A stretch of 64,000 nucleotides of DNA, taken from positions 698,769-762,768 of the forward strand of contig MNCI01000003.1 in the NCBI GenBank assembly GCA_015680685.1, in the 5' to 3' direction. Made by a program: the position numbers and the translations under genes. The DNA is from Gnetum montanum (taxonomy: Eukaryota > Streptophyta > Gnetopsida > Gnetales > Gnetaceae). Shown piece by piece: positions 55,189 to 64,000 of this stretch. The notes under the pieces were generated by a model. The model worked only from the letters and a program-made list of their open reading frames with translations. It made no database searches and was not told the origin of the DNA. Positions within the stretch are counted from its first letter, which is position 1. Each line of letters opens with the position of its first letter.

Positions 55189-55836
55189 CTTTATCCTTAG
55201 ATACTCTTACAATCAAATCCTTTTGTTTACCTCATCAATGACATCAAATTGTGCACATCTTCACAAAAATTTTTAGTATACTTTCCTTCTTATTATTGTG
55301 AATTCTTACACCCTCTTCCAATATTTTCTTGTGTCAAGTTTTTTCAAATTTAATGGATTGCTTATCTATTTTATTCTATTTGTCAGTCTTCCTGCTAGTA
55401 ATCACAACCTAGCTGAGTGTAACCACCAATGAGATAAGGCATTTAATAGCTATGTGTTACACATTACATACTAATTCATGATTCTGTTGTGATTGCAGTG
55501 AGAAGCATGGACTGGAAGTAGGACTATCTTCACAAAGGATGATGCAGTAGTACCACATGATGTAGAATGTTCATCATCATTGGATCTTCTCTCTCACTCT
55601 TCAGCTACCAAGAGGCGTTGGATGTCAGTTTTATCTAGGGTCTTCACTTCTCTTCTCATGAACACACAAGTTTGTAAAGATTGTAACTTTGTACACTTGG
55701 GCACTTAGAGCTTGTTTATTCCATCAAAGTCAGTTTATATGTCAGTTAATAATCCCATACTTACTCAATATTTTGTAAGGAACTTGTTCCTCCTCTTCTT
55801 CACTCGAGGACAAGTTTTTATTTAGTCATGGGGGTA
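55189..55836 (+). other. Element E region without third ORF
   Basis: About 650 bp of non-coding DNA leading to the tract CATGGGGGTA. A TGTGATTGCAG motif at 55489-55499 looks like a splice acceptor; A has GTGATTGCAAATGG at its ORF3 start. The last 120 bp (AATCCCATAC.., TTTTGTAAGGAAC.., ACTCGAGGACAAG) are shared with B and C. Confidence 0.6.
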
Positions 55837-56705
55837 TGATGAATCACATTTTTTACAGCTCCCATATCGGATATCCGATATCAGAGCCTCAACATTGGGT
55901 ATCCGATGTAAGAGCCCAAGACACGATGTTGGATATTCGATATCATAGGGTATACGCCAACCTATAAATATAGCACTTGGGCTCATGATTTGGGATAGTT
56001 TTTCATTAGTTTTTTTTCATAGTTAGTGAAGCTCTTGCAGTTTGTTTTCTCTAGAGTTAGAATATTTTCTAAGTGCCTGCAACAGGAGTCTAAGTGTGTA
56101 CAGATCTTTGTTCAAACATTGATGTACTTGAGCATAGCAGTGTGATGGGAATAAAAATGATCCCTTTTGATAATCCTTATAGCACTGAGAATAGATTAAT
56201 GTTTTATTTAATGCAATTTACTTTCATGCACTTACTTTAATGCATTTAAATTAAGCAATTAATTTTCAGTTGTTAATGAACACAAGAATGACCACTTCGA
56301 GTATACATATAGTGCTTGGTAACCCATAAATGCTTAATGTTTGGTAACCTAGCAGTACTATATGTGTTCAAAATGTGTCTAGGAAAGTGGGATGGGTACT
56401 TGTGTTAGGCTAGCTAGGCAGTAAATGAGTTAGATCTCAAATTAGTTTACCTTTCATTCTTCTTGTAGGTGACTAAAGTTATAAAACATAAAATGAGAAA
56501 AATCATGTACCTCAATTACATTTAAACCATACCCTTGAGCTTCACAAGTGTAGTTGGGAAGACAACAAACATTTGCAACACCCATTTCACTTCATAGAGG
56601 AACTAGTGCACTAGAGAACTATAGGTCCATAGAATTCAACCAGATTGCATGTGAATGTGTTAGTGATTTGTATGGTTGGGCATAGGGGTACCTCGCTACT
56701 CATCA
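55837..56705 (+). repeat. Element E 3' LTR
   Basis: TGATGAATCACA..CTCATCA, 869 bp. The GATATC array at 55868-55945 is better kept than in the 5' copy (CGGATATCCGATATC). TATAAATA lies at 55963. Confidence 0.92.
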
Positions 56706-57575
56706 AATGGGTTAGTAATTGAACCTCATCCTTTACATCAAAGAGTCTCCTTTTTAATGTGAAGCATATAGTATAAAGATAAGAAATTTCATTCTTTTTT
56801 GTATGTATATTTTTTCTTGATTTTTAAGTAAATAATGTAGAGTAATAATTCCTCATGTAATTCATTATAACTATAATCCGTTTTATCTTTAGATTCTTCA
56901 AGGACTTCTATAGAATTTTTAGGTGTAAGAGCCATGCATAAAAGATGTGAATCTATTGTAGTTTCATTTGTTTCCATCTTACTTTGTTCATCATTCCAAC
57001 TTGTGTAAGGATTTTTATTTTTCGTATTAGCTTCAAATTGATCCTTCCTTAGACTTGGATATTTGGAGACCACATGGCCTCTACCACCACAAAACCAACA
57101 TTTTATAGAGGATGCATCAAGATGTCGACTTTTAAAATTCTTACCTCTTTCCTTATCTTTGACATTGGATTAGTTGAAGTCCTTAACTTTTCTTACAAGT
57201 AATCTTGGAACTCTCCTAGAAAAGAGAGGTAGTTCATCTTCACTAATTGCTTTATGTTTAGGTGGCTTTTTCTATTTGGATGAACTTTTAAGGATAATAG
57301 GATTTTCTTTAATAGCACCATCGCTAATGAGATTCATCTCATAAGTAATGAGTGCACTTTGAAGCTCTTTGAATTCAAGAACTAAGAAGTCTCAAATTTC
57401 CTCCATGGTTGTAACATTTGGTCTTAATTTATGTTGCAAAGTTCTAATCATTTTAATAATCACATCACTTTTAGGTAAATATTTTCTCATTCCATGAATA
57501 GATACAACTAAATCATTTTCTTTAGAAAAGTAGTCCTTGATTTTCTCTCCTTCTTTGATTTTGAGTTTATCATAC
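56706..57575 (-). pseudogene. Copia gag, minus strand, caught between elements E and F
   Basis: Minus strand: Y-D-K-L-K-I-K-E-G-E..D-Y-F at 57570-57530 and R-T-L-Q-H-K-L-R-P near 57440, the Copia gag pattern. The knuckle C-W-F-C-G-G-R-G-H-V-V-S-K-Y follows near 57095-57050 (last Cys is Tyr), then S-Y-N-E-L-H-E-E-L-L. Its start lies beyond element F and its continuation left of element E at 46618. Confidence 0.75.
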
Positions 57576-58487
57576 TGATGAAGTGCTAGATGGTCACTAT
57601 GTTTACTGGTCTCGTATACGTGACTGCGTTGATGCGGCCCCATCGATGCATCCTTCCATGTGTTGACGTGGCCCCGTTTATGTGGCATCTATTTTGGCCT
57701 ATAAATAAGTGGGCTTCCACCACACTTAGGAACCTTTTTGTTAATTGTAGCAAAGCTCTTGTAGTTTGTTTCTACAAGAGTTAGAATATTTTCCAAGTGC
57801 CCGTAGTAGGTGTAAGAAAGGTGTCTGGCTCTTTATTCGAGCACTGATGTACCTAAGCCCATTGGCTGAATGGAAATAAAGACGAGCTTTTCAAGCATTC
57901 CTTGTAGCAATTGGACTTAGCCATTTCTATGCATTTATAGTTTAATATTTATATGTTTTAATCATTCATTAAGTTTATGTTATTATTATTTTAATCGCTC
58001 TTTCTCTATTATAGTTTGTAGAAATCATAAGTACGACCATCTTGAATGTAAAACCCAACACTTGGCAACCCAACAACGCTTAACATCTGGTAACCCAGTA
58101 GTGGTTAGGAGATGCTTAGGATGTGCATGGAAGATGGGGATCAGATACTTATGCTAGGAAAAGCTAGGACATAGATTATGATAATTATATATTACATAAG
58201 GATAATTATAGATTACATAAGATTTCATTCCTTACTTTCCATTCTGATAATTAGATGCTAGAAGATAAAGTAAAAAGCCATAAAAATGAGTTGTCTCAAT
58301 CTCACTTAACCATCGCAATTAGAACATCACAAGTGAGGTTGGGAAGACAACGACCATTCTAAAAAAATGTTTTTCTAGTTAAGGTCTGACGTATACTAAG
58401 TGCTTACAGTCTACGGAATTTGACCGAGTCGCGTGTGAACACCCGTGATTCGCATGGTTGGGCATAGGGGTACCTACCCGCTCATCA
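57576..58487 (+). repeat. Element F 5' LTR
   Basis: TGATGAAGTGCT..CTCATCA, 912 bp. U3 holds GTTGATG, CATCGATG and GTTGACG words (57629-57668) upstream of TATAAATA at 57700. AATAAAG near 57880. U5 has CTTGGCAACCC and CTGGTAACCCAGTAGTGG. Confidence 0.9.
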
Positions 58488-58488
58488 T

Positions 58489-58507
58489 TGGTGCCATTGC
58501 TAGGGAC
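58489..58507 (+). other. Element F primer-binding site (tRNA-Asp type)
   Basis: TGGTGCCATTGCTAGGGAC, three transitions from TGGCGCCGTTGCCGGGGAC. Confidence 0.85.
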
Positions 58508-58554
58508 TGTTAGTCTTACATGCATCATTTAACCTTAGCGAAATTATCATTCAT

Positions 58555-58648
58555 GTCTTTGGAACGGACCCAGGATAGTAAAATTTATGCACGTTAGGTG
58601 NCGTCTTTGGAACGGACCCAGGATAGTAAAATTTATGCACGTTAGGTG
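58555..58648. other. Exact 46-bp duplicate around a single N (assembly join)
   Basis: 58555-58600 and 58603-58648 are identical, separated by N at 58601 and one C. Same pattern as at 52674. It lies in the leader before gag. Confidence 0.85.
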
Positions 58649-58699
58649 GATTAAGCAAAAAGTAAGGTACATTGAATAGTGGATTATCTAATATCCAAC

Positions 58700-61230
58700 A
58701 TGTCTTCTTCTCATAGGAGAGATGAATCTAACCCACCGGTGCCACAAGAATGTCAGGTGGTCTACATGCATCCTAATGAATATGTCCTTGACTTCACCTT
58801 CATCATACATTAGGATAAACACTCACGATGGTGGAACATGGAAGGAAACATCATACTACCACCTAACCGATCGACCCCTAGAATGCTATTTCACAATCTT
58901 GCTAGATTAGGCATCTAAGACCATGGTGTGGAGTACGTCATGGAGGACCATGACTACCGAGACCATCATCCCACTGAGGCCCAATGGGCATGAGACCAGC
59001 AGTAGGCAGAACGATATGAACACATCAAGGGGAAACAGTTCAGTAACGTCTTATTTTTGCAAGGGCTATGGGATGATGGGGAACCTATCTTTCATGATTC
59101 CCATTTGGACAAACTTCCTCTGAGGCATCAGATCATCCAATCCCTTATCCAAAAGAAGCCACCAAGTGATTGAGATCCCCACGGGGATGGAGGGTCACGT
59201 AGGAAGAGTCATGGCTCGAGCAAGTATGGACAAGAAGATCAAGGCCACCATCAAAGTAGAGGGGAATATCGACACCGGAGTGGTGGCGACTCCTCTCCTT
59301 CTTTTGCATCCTCTCGCTCTCCTCTACCTTCACCTAGTTTAGAATTTGATCATAACTATGGTAGAAAAGAGCGAGGTGATGGTGGTCGTAAGGATCGAAG
59401 GGACTGGCATGAGGAAGCATGTCACCAGTCGCACGAGGCTCATCATCATGAAAGGAGGGGTAGCCAAAATCATCATAGACATCGTGGTTCTCAGTAGGAC
59501 TATGACTCATATGAGCCATTACTGGCTACTCGAAGCATGCTCCATATCATTGAGGAAGTTCAGATACCCAGTAGGCACTTGAAAGATAGCCAGATCAAAT
59601 ACATTGACATGAACAATATCCCCAGGTTTGAAGGGGCATACAATTGTGATCCACAAACTCACCTGCAGGCATTCCATGACACTTTCACCTTGAAGAATAT
59701 TGATAATGATTGGTAGAAGCTTAAGCTATTCCCTCACACACTCATCAAGGAAGTAGAAAGCTGGTACCGATCTTTGGAATTGGAATCAATCAGAAGATGG
59801 AGTACGATGCTTGAGATTTTCAATGACAAGTATCAAACCTACTCCAAGGTGGCAAATATGAGACGTCAAATCCAAGGCGGGAAGCAAGGGAACCATGAAC
59901 ACTTGGATGCAGTAATGAGCAGGTACTATTCATTATTACATTGGTGCCCTGGTCATGGCTACTCTCAGTGGGCATAGCTTTGCCATATCATTGATGGGAT
60001 CCGCTTTGAAACTTGAAAGACCCTTGGCATGTACACCCAGGGATGATTATCTGAACTAAGGGCCCATCAACTATAGTGCCTCATTGAGCAAGTGTCCAAA
60101 GAAGAGGGGGAGCTCAGAAAGAAGAAGAGTGTAAAGGAGTTTAATTGGGATCCCTCCATTAGAAAGAGGGAGGTCCGATTTTATGAAGAGGAGGAAGAAT
60201 CACCACTAGATGTAGCGGTGAATCGAAAAACCTTTCCCCTGTAGAAATTTTCCTCTAAAATATCAAAAAATGCTGACAAGATGTGGGACTCTCTGTATGA
60301 AATATTTCAAAGTGTTCTAAAAATTGTAGAGGAGTCCAAAGAGCAAGGTAATGATTAGCATAGAATGAAGGAAGTTGAACGTGCCCATCATAAGGGTAAG
60401 GGCAAAGTTTCTATAGCAGAATAGGTTGCAGACTCTAATATAGAGGAAGAAGATGAATGTGGCATATTGTAATATGAACATCCTAAGGGATGTTGTCCTA
60501 TGGTGTCACATCTTAAAGAGTTTGGGGCGTACTCATTGAATCCTCACTTGGCAAAGAGGCAAACACCCCGAAGGTTGTCTTACCCACAAGGAAACTCAAG
60601 GTAGTTCCACCAGTAGCAAGGATACTATCCAAGTGGAGGGCCACCGCAACCTTATGAACACTTCCAGTAGTGGTAGCACCCACAAGCATGGGGGATGCCA
60701 CCTCCAAGGTAGCAGTACCCTTACAGATAGCTAGATCCCTATGGGTACTACGTTCAACAATCAGTCTCTCTATGGGACTTTTCCAGTCATGCAACATTTT
60801 AGAATTACTACCATTCCTTGGAATATTTTTGACCACAATCTCCATCACCAAGGGAAGAAAGCCGACATCTTTACTATCCTCCATCACCTTCTCCTACCAT
60901 TCCTTCTCCACAACATCCCACTCAGCTACCACCTACTCCATCCATGCAGGGGAAAATCCCACCATAGCCACAGCAACACAATGTTATGAGGGCTGTCAAC
61001 CTACAACTAGCTCCTTAGCCAGGTGGACCAGAAGCCAAGCCATGGAAACATCCCTTCTTCTGGCCCAATAACTTAAGCACACCCTCACACACACCTATGG
61101 CTGGTGCCTTTGAACCTCAAACTACCTCCATCGTTCCACCGTTCGAGTAGCCTTCAAATGAAACGCCCTCCAACGTACAAATGGTCATGCTCACACACAT
61201 AGTGACCGACTAGATAAAGGCATTCCATCT
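58700..61230 (+). pseudogene. Element F gag
   Basis: It starts MSSSHRR at 58700 and stays in one frame into protease. N-terminal domain with Y-M-H-P-N-E-Y and W-W-N-M-E-G-N (58765-58850), then Ser-rich and His/Arg/Asp-rich low complexity (59150-59500). The gag core at 59600-59960 has F-E-G-A-Y, K-L-F-P-H-T-L, W-Y-R-S-L-E-L-E, W-S-T-M-L-E-I-F-N-D-K-Y, R-Y-Y-S-L-L. Then a Glu/Lys-rich segment, the knuckle near 60455 (C-G-I-L-x-Y-E-H-P-K-G-C-C, second Cys lost) and a Pro/Gln/Tyr/Trp-rich tail. My hand count gives about 26 in-frame stops, about 19 of them TAG. Confidence 0.88.
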
Positions 61231-62150
61231 TCCCCAAAAATTAACTAATCCGGGGAGTCCCCTCATCTATCTTCAGGTGGTAGGAAATGAGCCATGTAAG
61301 GCTCTTTTGGATTCGGGGTCAGGTTTCAATTTGATTTTACATGACATGTATAAGAACTGGAAACTGCCCCCGTTAAAGAAGAGAAACATTCAACTTGAGC
61401 TGGTAGACCAATCCATCACAGTTCCCTTGGGATTGTTGGAAGAAATTATAACCACCATTTATGGGTGGTCTTATCCTACTAATTTCCTTATCATCCATGT
61501 GGAGAATTGTAAGGAGAACTTCTCAATCATAGTGGAAAGAGCCTAGCTGAGCACGGTGGATGCAAGACTAGGACTCCAAGATCTTTCCCTTGAAATATCA
61601 AAGGAAAATCCTTTTGGAAAGATCGAGAAGAAGCGCATTCCATGCATCGCGTACAGTGACTTCGGGTGCAACTATGTGCAACAGCTATGGTTCGCTAAGC
61701 AAACATCTATTCAAGCATGCAGTTGGTGTACTAAGGAATCTTAGGTTCAACAGTGGCTATACGCAGTAGCCAAAAATCAAGAAGGAACCCAGTGGCTAAC
61801 CGTTGATCCTGCTAGCAGCACTCTGTGCATGTAACCATTTGAGGAGATTGTACGAACCTACGTAGAAAGCATAGACCAGTTGAAAGAGGTTCATCAACAA
61901 GTATCCATTGTTGATGACCATGATGATTGGGGAAAGTTGCAAATCCATAAAAGATTCAAACAGGAGCCCTTGGAACTTAAAACCTTACCGACCCACTTAG
62001 AATATGCCTTTTTATAGAATGGGAAACCGATAATTATCAATGTCACCCTTACTCCTAAATAGAAGAAGAAATTGCTGAAGGTGGTGAAAAAATGGGATGC
62101 TACTTTTGCATGGTCATATCTTGAGCTAACCAGAGTTGATCCTAGGGTTT
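61231..62150 (+). pseudogene. Element F protease and linker
   Basis: G-N-E-P-C-K-A-L-L-D-S-G-S-G at 61283-61325 holds the aspartic protease DSG. G-W-S-Y-P-T-N-F-L-I-I follows at 61459. The linker carries C-I-A-Y-S-D..C-N-Y-V-Q-Q-L-W at 61640, W-L-T-V-D-P, and L-P-T-H-L-E-Y-A-F-L at 61985, the segment that precedes RT in Athila-type elements. A few stops only. Confidence 0.86.
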
Positions 62151-63440
62151 GCCAACATTGGATTTATATTGACCCCTTCATGAAGCCACGATGACAACCA
62201 CAAAGGCGATTGAACCCCAAACTGAAGCAGGTCATCAAAGATGAAATCGAGCAGTTGCTAAAGGCGGGGTTCATCTATTCTATTGCTAATAGAAAATGGG
62301 TCAGCCCACTTGTTATTATGCCAGAGAAAGATGGCAAATCAAGGGTCTGTATAGATTTCCGATTGCTCAACATGGCTACCTTCAAAGATCACTTCCCACT
62401 CCCATTTGTGGACCAAGTGTTGGATACCATTGCAGGGCATCGTTATTACAGCTTTTTGGATGGTTATAGTGGCTATAACCAAATCCAAATTGTTCCAGAG
62501 GACCAAGCCAAGATAACTTTCACAAGTCCTTGGGGGACTTTTGCATACAAAAAGATGCCTTTTGGCTTGTGTAATGCACTTGCCACTTTCCAACGTCTTT
62601 TCTTCAACATCTTCCAGCAACAAATTGGAAATGGGGTAGAATTCTTCATGGATGACTTCTATACCTATGGGGCCATGTTTGACCAAGCCTTGGACCACCT
62701 TGAGCAAGTTCTGAAAAGATGTGTGGACACTAACTTACAGCTCAACTAGTAGAAAAGCCACTTAATGGTTCAAGAGGGCATTGTGTTGGGGCACCGTATT
62801 TTGCAGATAGGGATTAGTGTGGATCCTAACAAAATTAGGGTCATCCAAGGAATCACCCAACAACTAAGAACTGTGTAAGATGTTTGGTCATTCCTTGGCC
62901 ACACTGGCTACTACCGATGCTTCATTGAAAATTTCTCGAAGATTGCCAAGTTGTTGGTGGAACTCACAAAGAAAGAAGCTCTGTTCATTTGGACCAAGGA
63001 ATGTGAATCTGCATTCCAAATGCTAAAATAGAAACTCGTAGAGACTCCAGTTCTATGGGCACCTGATTGGTCTAGACCTTACCACATCATGATGGATGCA
63101 TCCAATTATGCATTGGGAGCCGTGCTTACACAGTGTGGTGATCAAAAATATCCATACTATATTCACTATGCAAGCCGTAGCATTGTGGATGCCCAGCTTA
63201 ATTACACCACCACCGAAAAGGAGTTGATGTTGGTGGTGTTCACCTTGGAGAAATTCTGACACTATGTGCTTGGGTACAAGGTGTTCGTGCATATCGACCA
63301 CAATGCCATCCAGTTCTTGATGAACAAACCAATGGTGAGCCCTTGTATCATATGGTGGCTGGTGATTCTTTAGGAATTTAACCTCACAATGGTAGATTAG
63401 AAGGGGACCGAGAATGTGGTTACTAACCACTTGTCTCGAT
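62151..63440 (+). pseudogene. Element F reverse transcriptase and RNase H
   Basis: The best preserved RT here: 179 uninterrupted codons from 62210. L-L-K-A-G-F-I-Y, W-V-S-P-L-V-I-M-P, V-C-I-D-F-R-L-L-N, D-H-F-P-L-P-F-V-D-Q, F-L-D-G-Y-S-G-Y-N-Q, P-W-G-T-F-A-Y, M-P-F-G-L-C-N-A and the catalytic F-M-D-D at 62645-62656. These are Athila-like; Phe before M-D-D replaces the more common Tyr or Val. The connection has S-F-L-G-H-T-G-Y-Y-R. RNase H: M-M-D-A-S-N-Y-A-L-G-A-V-L at 63091, T-E-K-E-L-M, H-I-D-H-N-A at 63291, E-N-V-V-T-N-H-L-S. Confidence 0.9.
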
Positions 63441-63449
63441 TACAATGGG

Positions 63450-64000
63450 AGAACACAGAAGAAGAGGAGCCCCTCTCCAACCAATTCCCCGATGAACTTC
63501 TCTTCGTGGGAGTGGTTGATCCATAGGTACCTAAGGAATCACCTTGGTTTAGCCACATCCTCACCTACCTCACCACTCAGGAATTGCCGAAGGAGTGGAA
63601 CCATCGGTAGAAACAAAAGTTTCTCCATAAGGCCAAGCGCTTCATGGAAATCAATGGCCACCTTTATAAGGTGTGTGTAGATGGCCTAGTTCAATGGTGT
63701 GTCCCTGATGAAAATACCCTGCATGTCCTCCAAGATGCTCACAAGGGCCCTTGTGGGGGCCACTATGCTGAATGCCGCATAGCCATTAAGATCCTGCTTG
63801 TAGGATATTACTGGCCCAAAATCTTCAGGGACACACAATGGTTCGTCCAGTCCTATGAACAATGCCACAGAGACGATGTGATGACTGCACAGTTGGAGGA
63901 ACCTCAACAATGGATCCAACCACTAGAGCCCTTCGACATCTGGGGCATCAACTTCATGGGACCCATTACACCCCTTTCCAATGAAAAGATTTACATCATC
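63450..64000 (+). pseudogene. Element F integrase, 5' part
   Basis: Zinc-binding region at 63739-63870: H-K-G-P-C-G-G-H-Y with both His, but the first Cys of the pair is Tyr (Q-S-Y-E-Q-C). The core begins F-D-I-W-G-I-N-F-M-G-P at 63932, with Asn for the first catalytic Asp. The window ends 40 bp later. Confidence 0.85.

Larger units (their letters stand above)
46619..56705 (+). mobile_element. Ty3/Gypsy element E, gag-pol without third ORF
   Basis: LTRs 46619-47485 and 55837-56705, flanked by AATAG (46614-46618) and AATGG (56706-56710), one transition apart. Order: LTR, tRNA-Asp primer site, gag, protease, RT, RNase H, integrase, T-rich tract, conserved block, 55-nt element, purine tract CATGGGGGTA, LTR. 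The third ORF is missing between 55190 and 55826. Decayed by stops and frameshifts. It inserted into a minus-strand Copia element. Confidence 0.93.
57576..64000 (+). mobile_element. Ty3/Gypsy element F, truncated by the window end
   Basis: 5' LTR 57576-58487, tRNA-Asp primer site, then gag, protease, RT, RNase H and the start of integrase. The gag, protease and RT landmarks (58700, 59774, 61277, 62210) lie in one frame, so gag-pol is a single polyprotein broken only by substitution stops. The left target duplication should be CATAC (57571-57575); the right copy is outside. It is the most readable gag-pol in the window. Confidence 0.9.

Noticed and set aside
55483-55500. Splice acceptor for a third-ORF transcript in element E
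   Set aside because: TGTGATTGCAG fits, and A has a similar sequence at its ORF3 ATG, but E has no ORF3 and no donor or branch site can be defended from one copy.
62339-62707. 122-codon minus-strand frame
   Set aside because: Shadow of the element F reverse transcriptase. The frames at 63053-63430 and 60513-60887 on the minus strand are likewise shadows of pol and gag.
58700-64000. TAG read as Gln (genetic code change or suppression)
   Set aside because: Excess TAG is explained by C-to-T decay at CAG. Other stops, lost catalytic residues and decayed target duplications show ordinary inactivation.

Overview
This window is repeat-derived DNA from a large plant nuclear genome. It holds nested Ty3/Gypsy and Ty1/Copia LTR retrotransposons, tRNA-derived SINEs and AT-rich decayed sequence, with at most traces of ordinary genes. 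Plant origin is inferred from Gypsy primer-binding sites matching the 3' end of plant tRNA-Asp, Athila/Tat-like polymerase motifs, and Copia elements with tRNA-iMet primer sites. The age and density of decay would suit a gymnosperm-sized genome, but the species cannot be read from the sequence. I saw no rRNA, functional tRNA or CRISPR.

Layout. (1) 1-6635 is the only stretch not dominated by LTR elements. It has a possible first exon on the minus strand at the left edge, two SINE families (2.5-5.1 kb), and a promoter-like segment with ACGT-core motifs and a TATA box near 5.76 kb. (2) Element B (6636-21959, + strand, target duplication GATAA) is a Gypsy element with gag but almost no pol. Element A (7641-15636, - strand, duplication AAAAC) inserted into it two bases upstream of B's gag ATG. 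(3) Element C (22435-35237, + strand, GAGTC/GAGTT) has the fullest set: LTR, gag, protease, RT, RNase H, integrase, a third ORF, LTR. Its gag holds a solo LTR, D (23610-24570, AGTAT). (4) 35.2-46.6 kb holds an unassigned AT-rich block, two SINE copies, a + strand Copia start joined head-to-head to a - strand Copia pol, and a 1.7 kb Copia LTR with a primer site on one side and a purine tract on the other. (5) Element E (46619-56705, + strand, AATAG/AATGG) and element F (57576 to past the window end, + strand) both inserted into one - strand Copia element.

The Gypsy elements share one design. LTRs begin TGATRA and mostly end CTCATCA. U3 carries an array of short palindromes just upstream of TATAAATA; the palindrome core differs between lineages (GCGATATCGC in A, CCGATATCGG-like in B/D/E, ATCGATG/GTTGATG in C/F). 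U5 carries 2-4 copies of a CTTGGTAACCCAGTRG motif. gag-pro-pol was one reading frame, now broken mainly by TAG codons. A long non-coding stretch follows pol; in A, B and E it contains a 55-nt element whose stems differ by compensatory substitutions. A third ORF (plant-transposon-like N-terminal domain, coiled coil, conserved C-terminus) precedes the 3' LTR in A, B and C. In A a second promoter module resembling U3 sits upstream of that ORF. The strongest candidates for undescribed biology are the covarying RNA element, the internal promoter, the lineage-specific palindrome arrays and the coiled-coil third ORF.

Assembly caveats: a 535-N gap lies in A where pol would be, and single Ns at 52674 and 58601 separate exact duplicates that look like unmerged contig ends.
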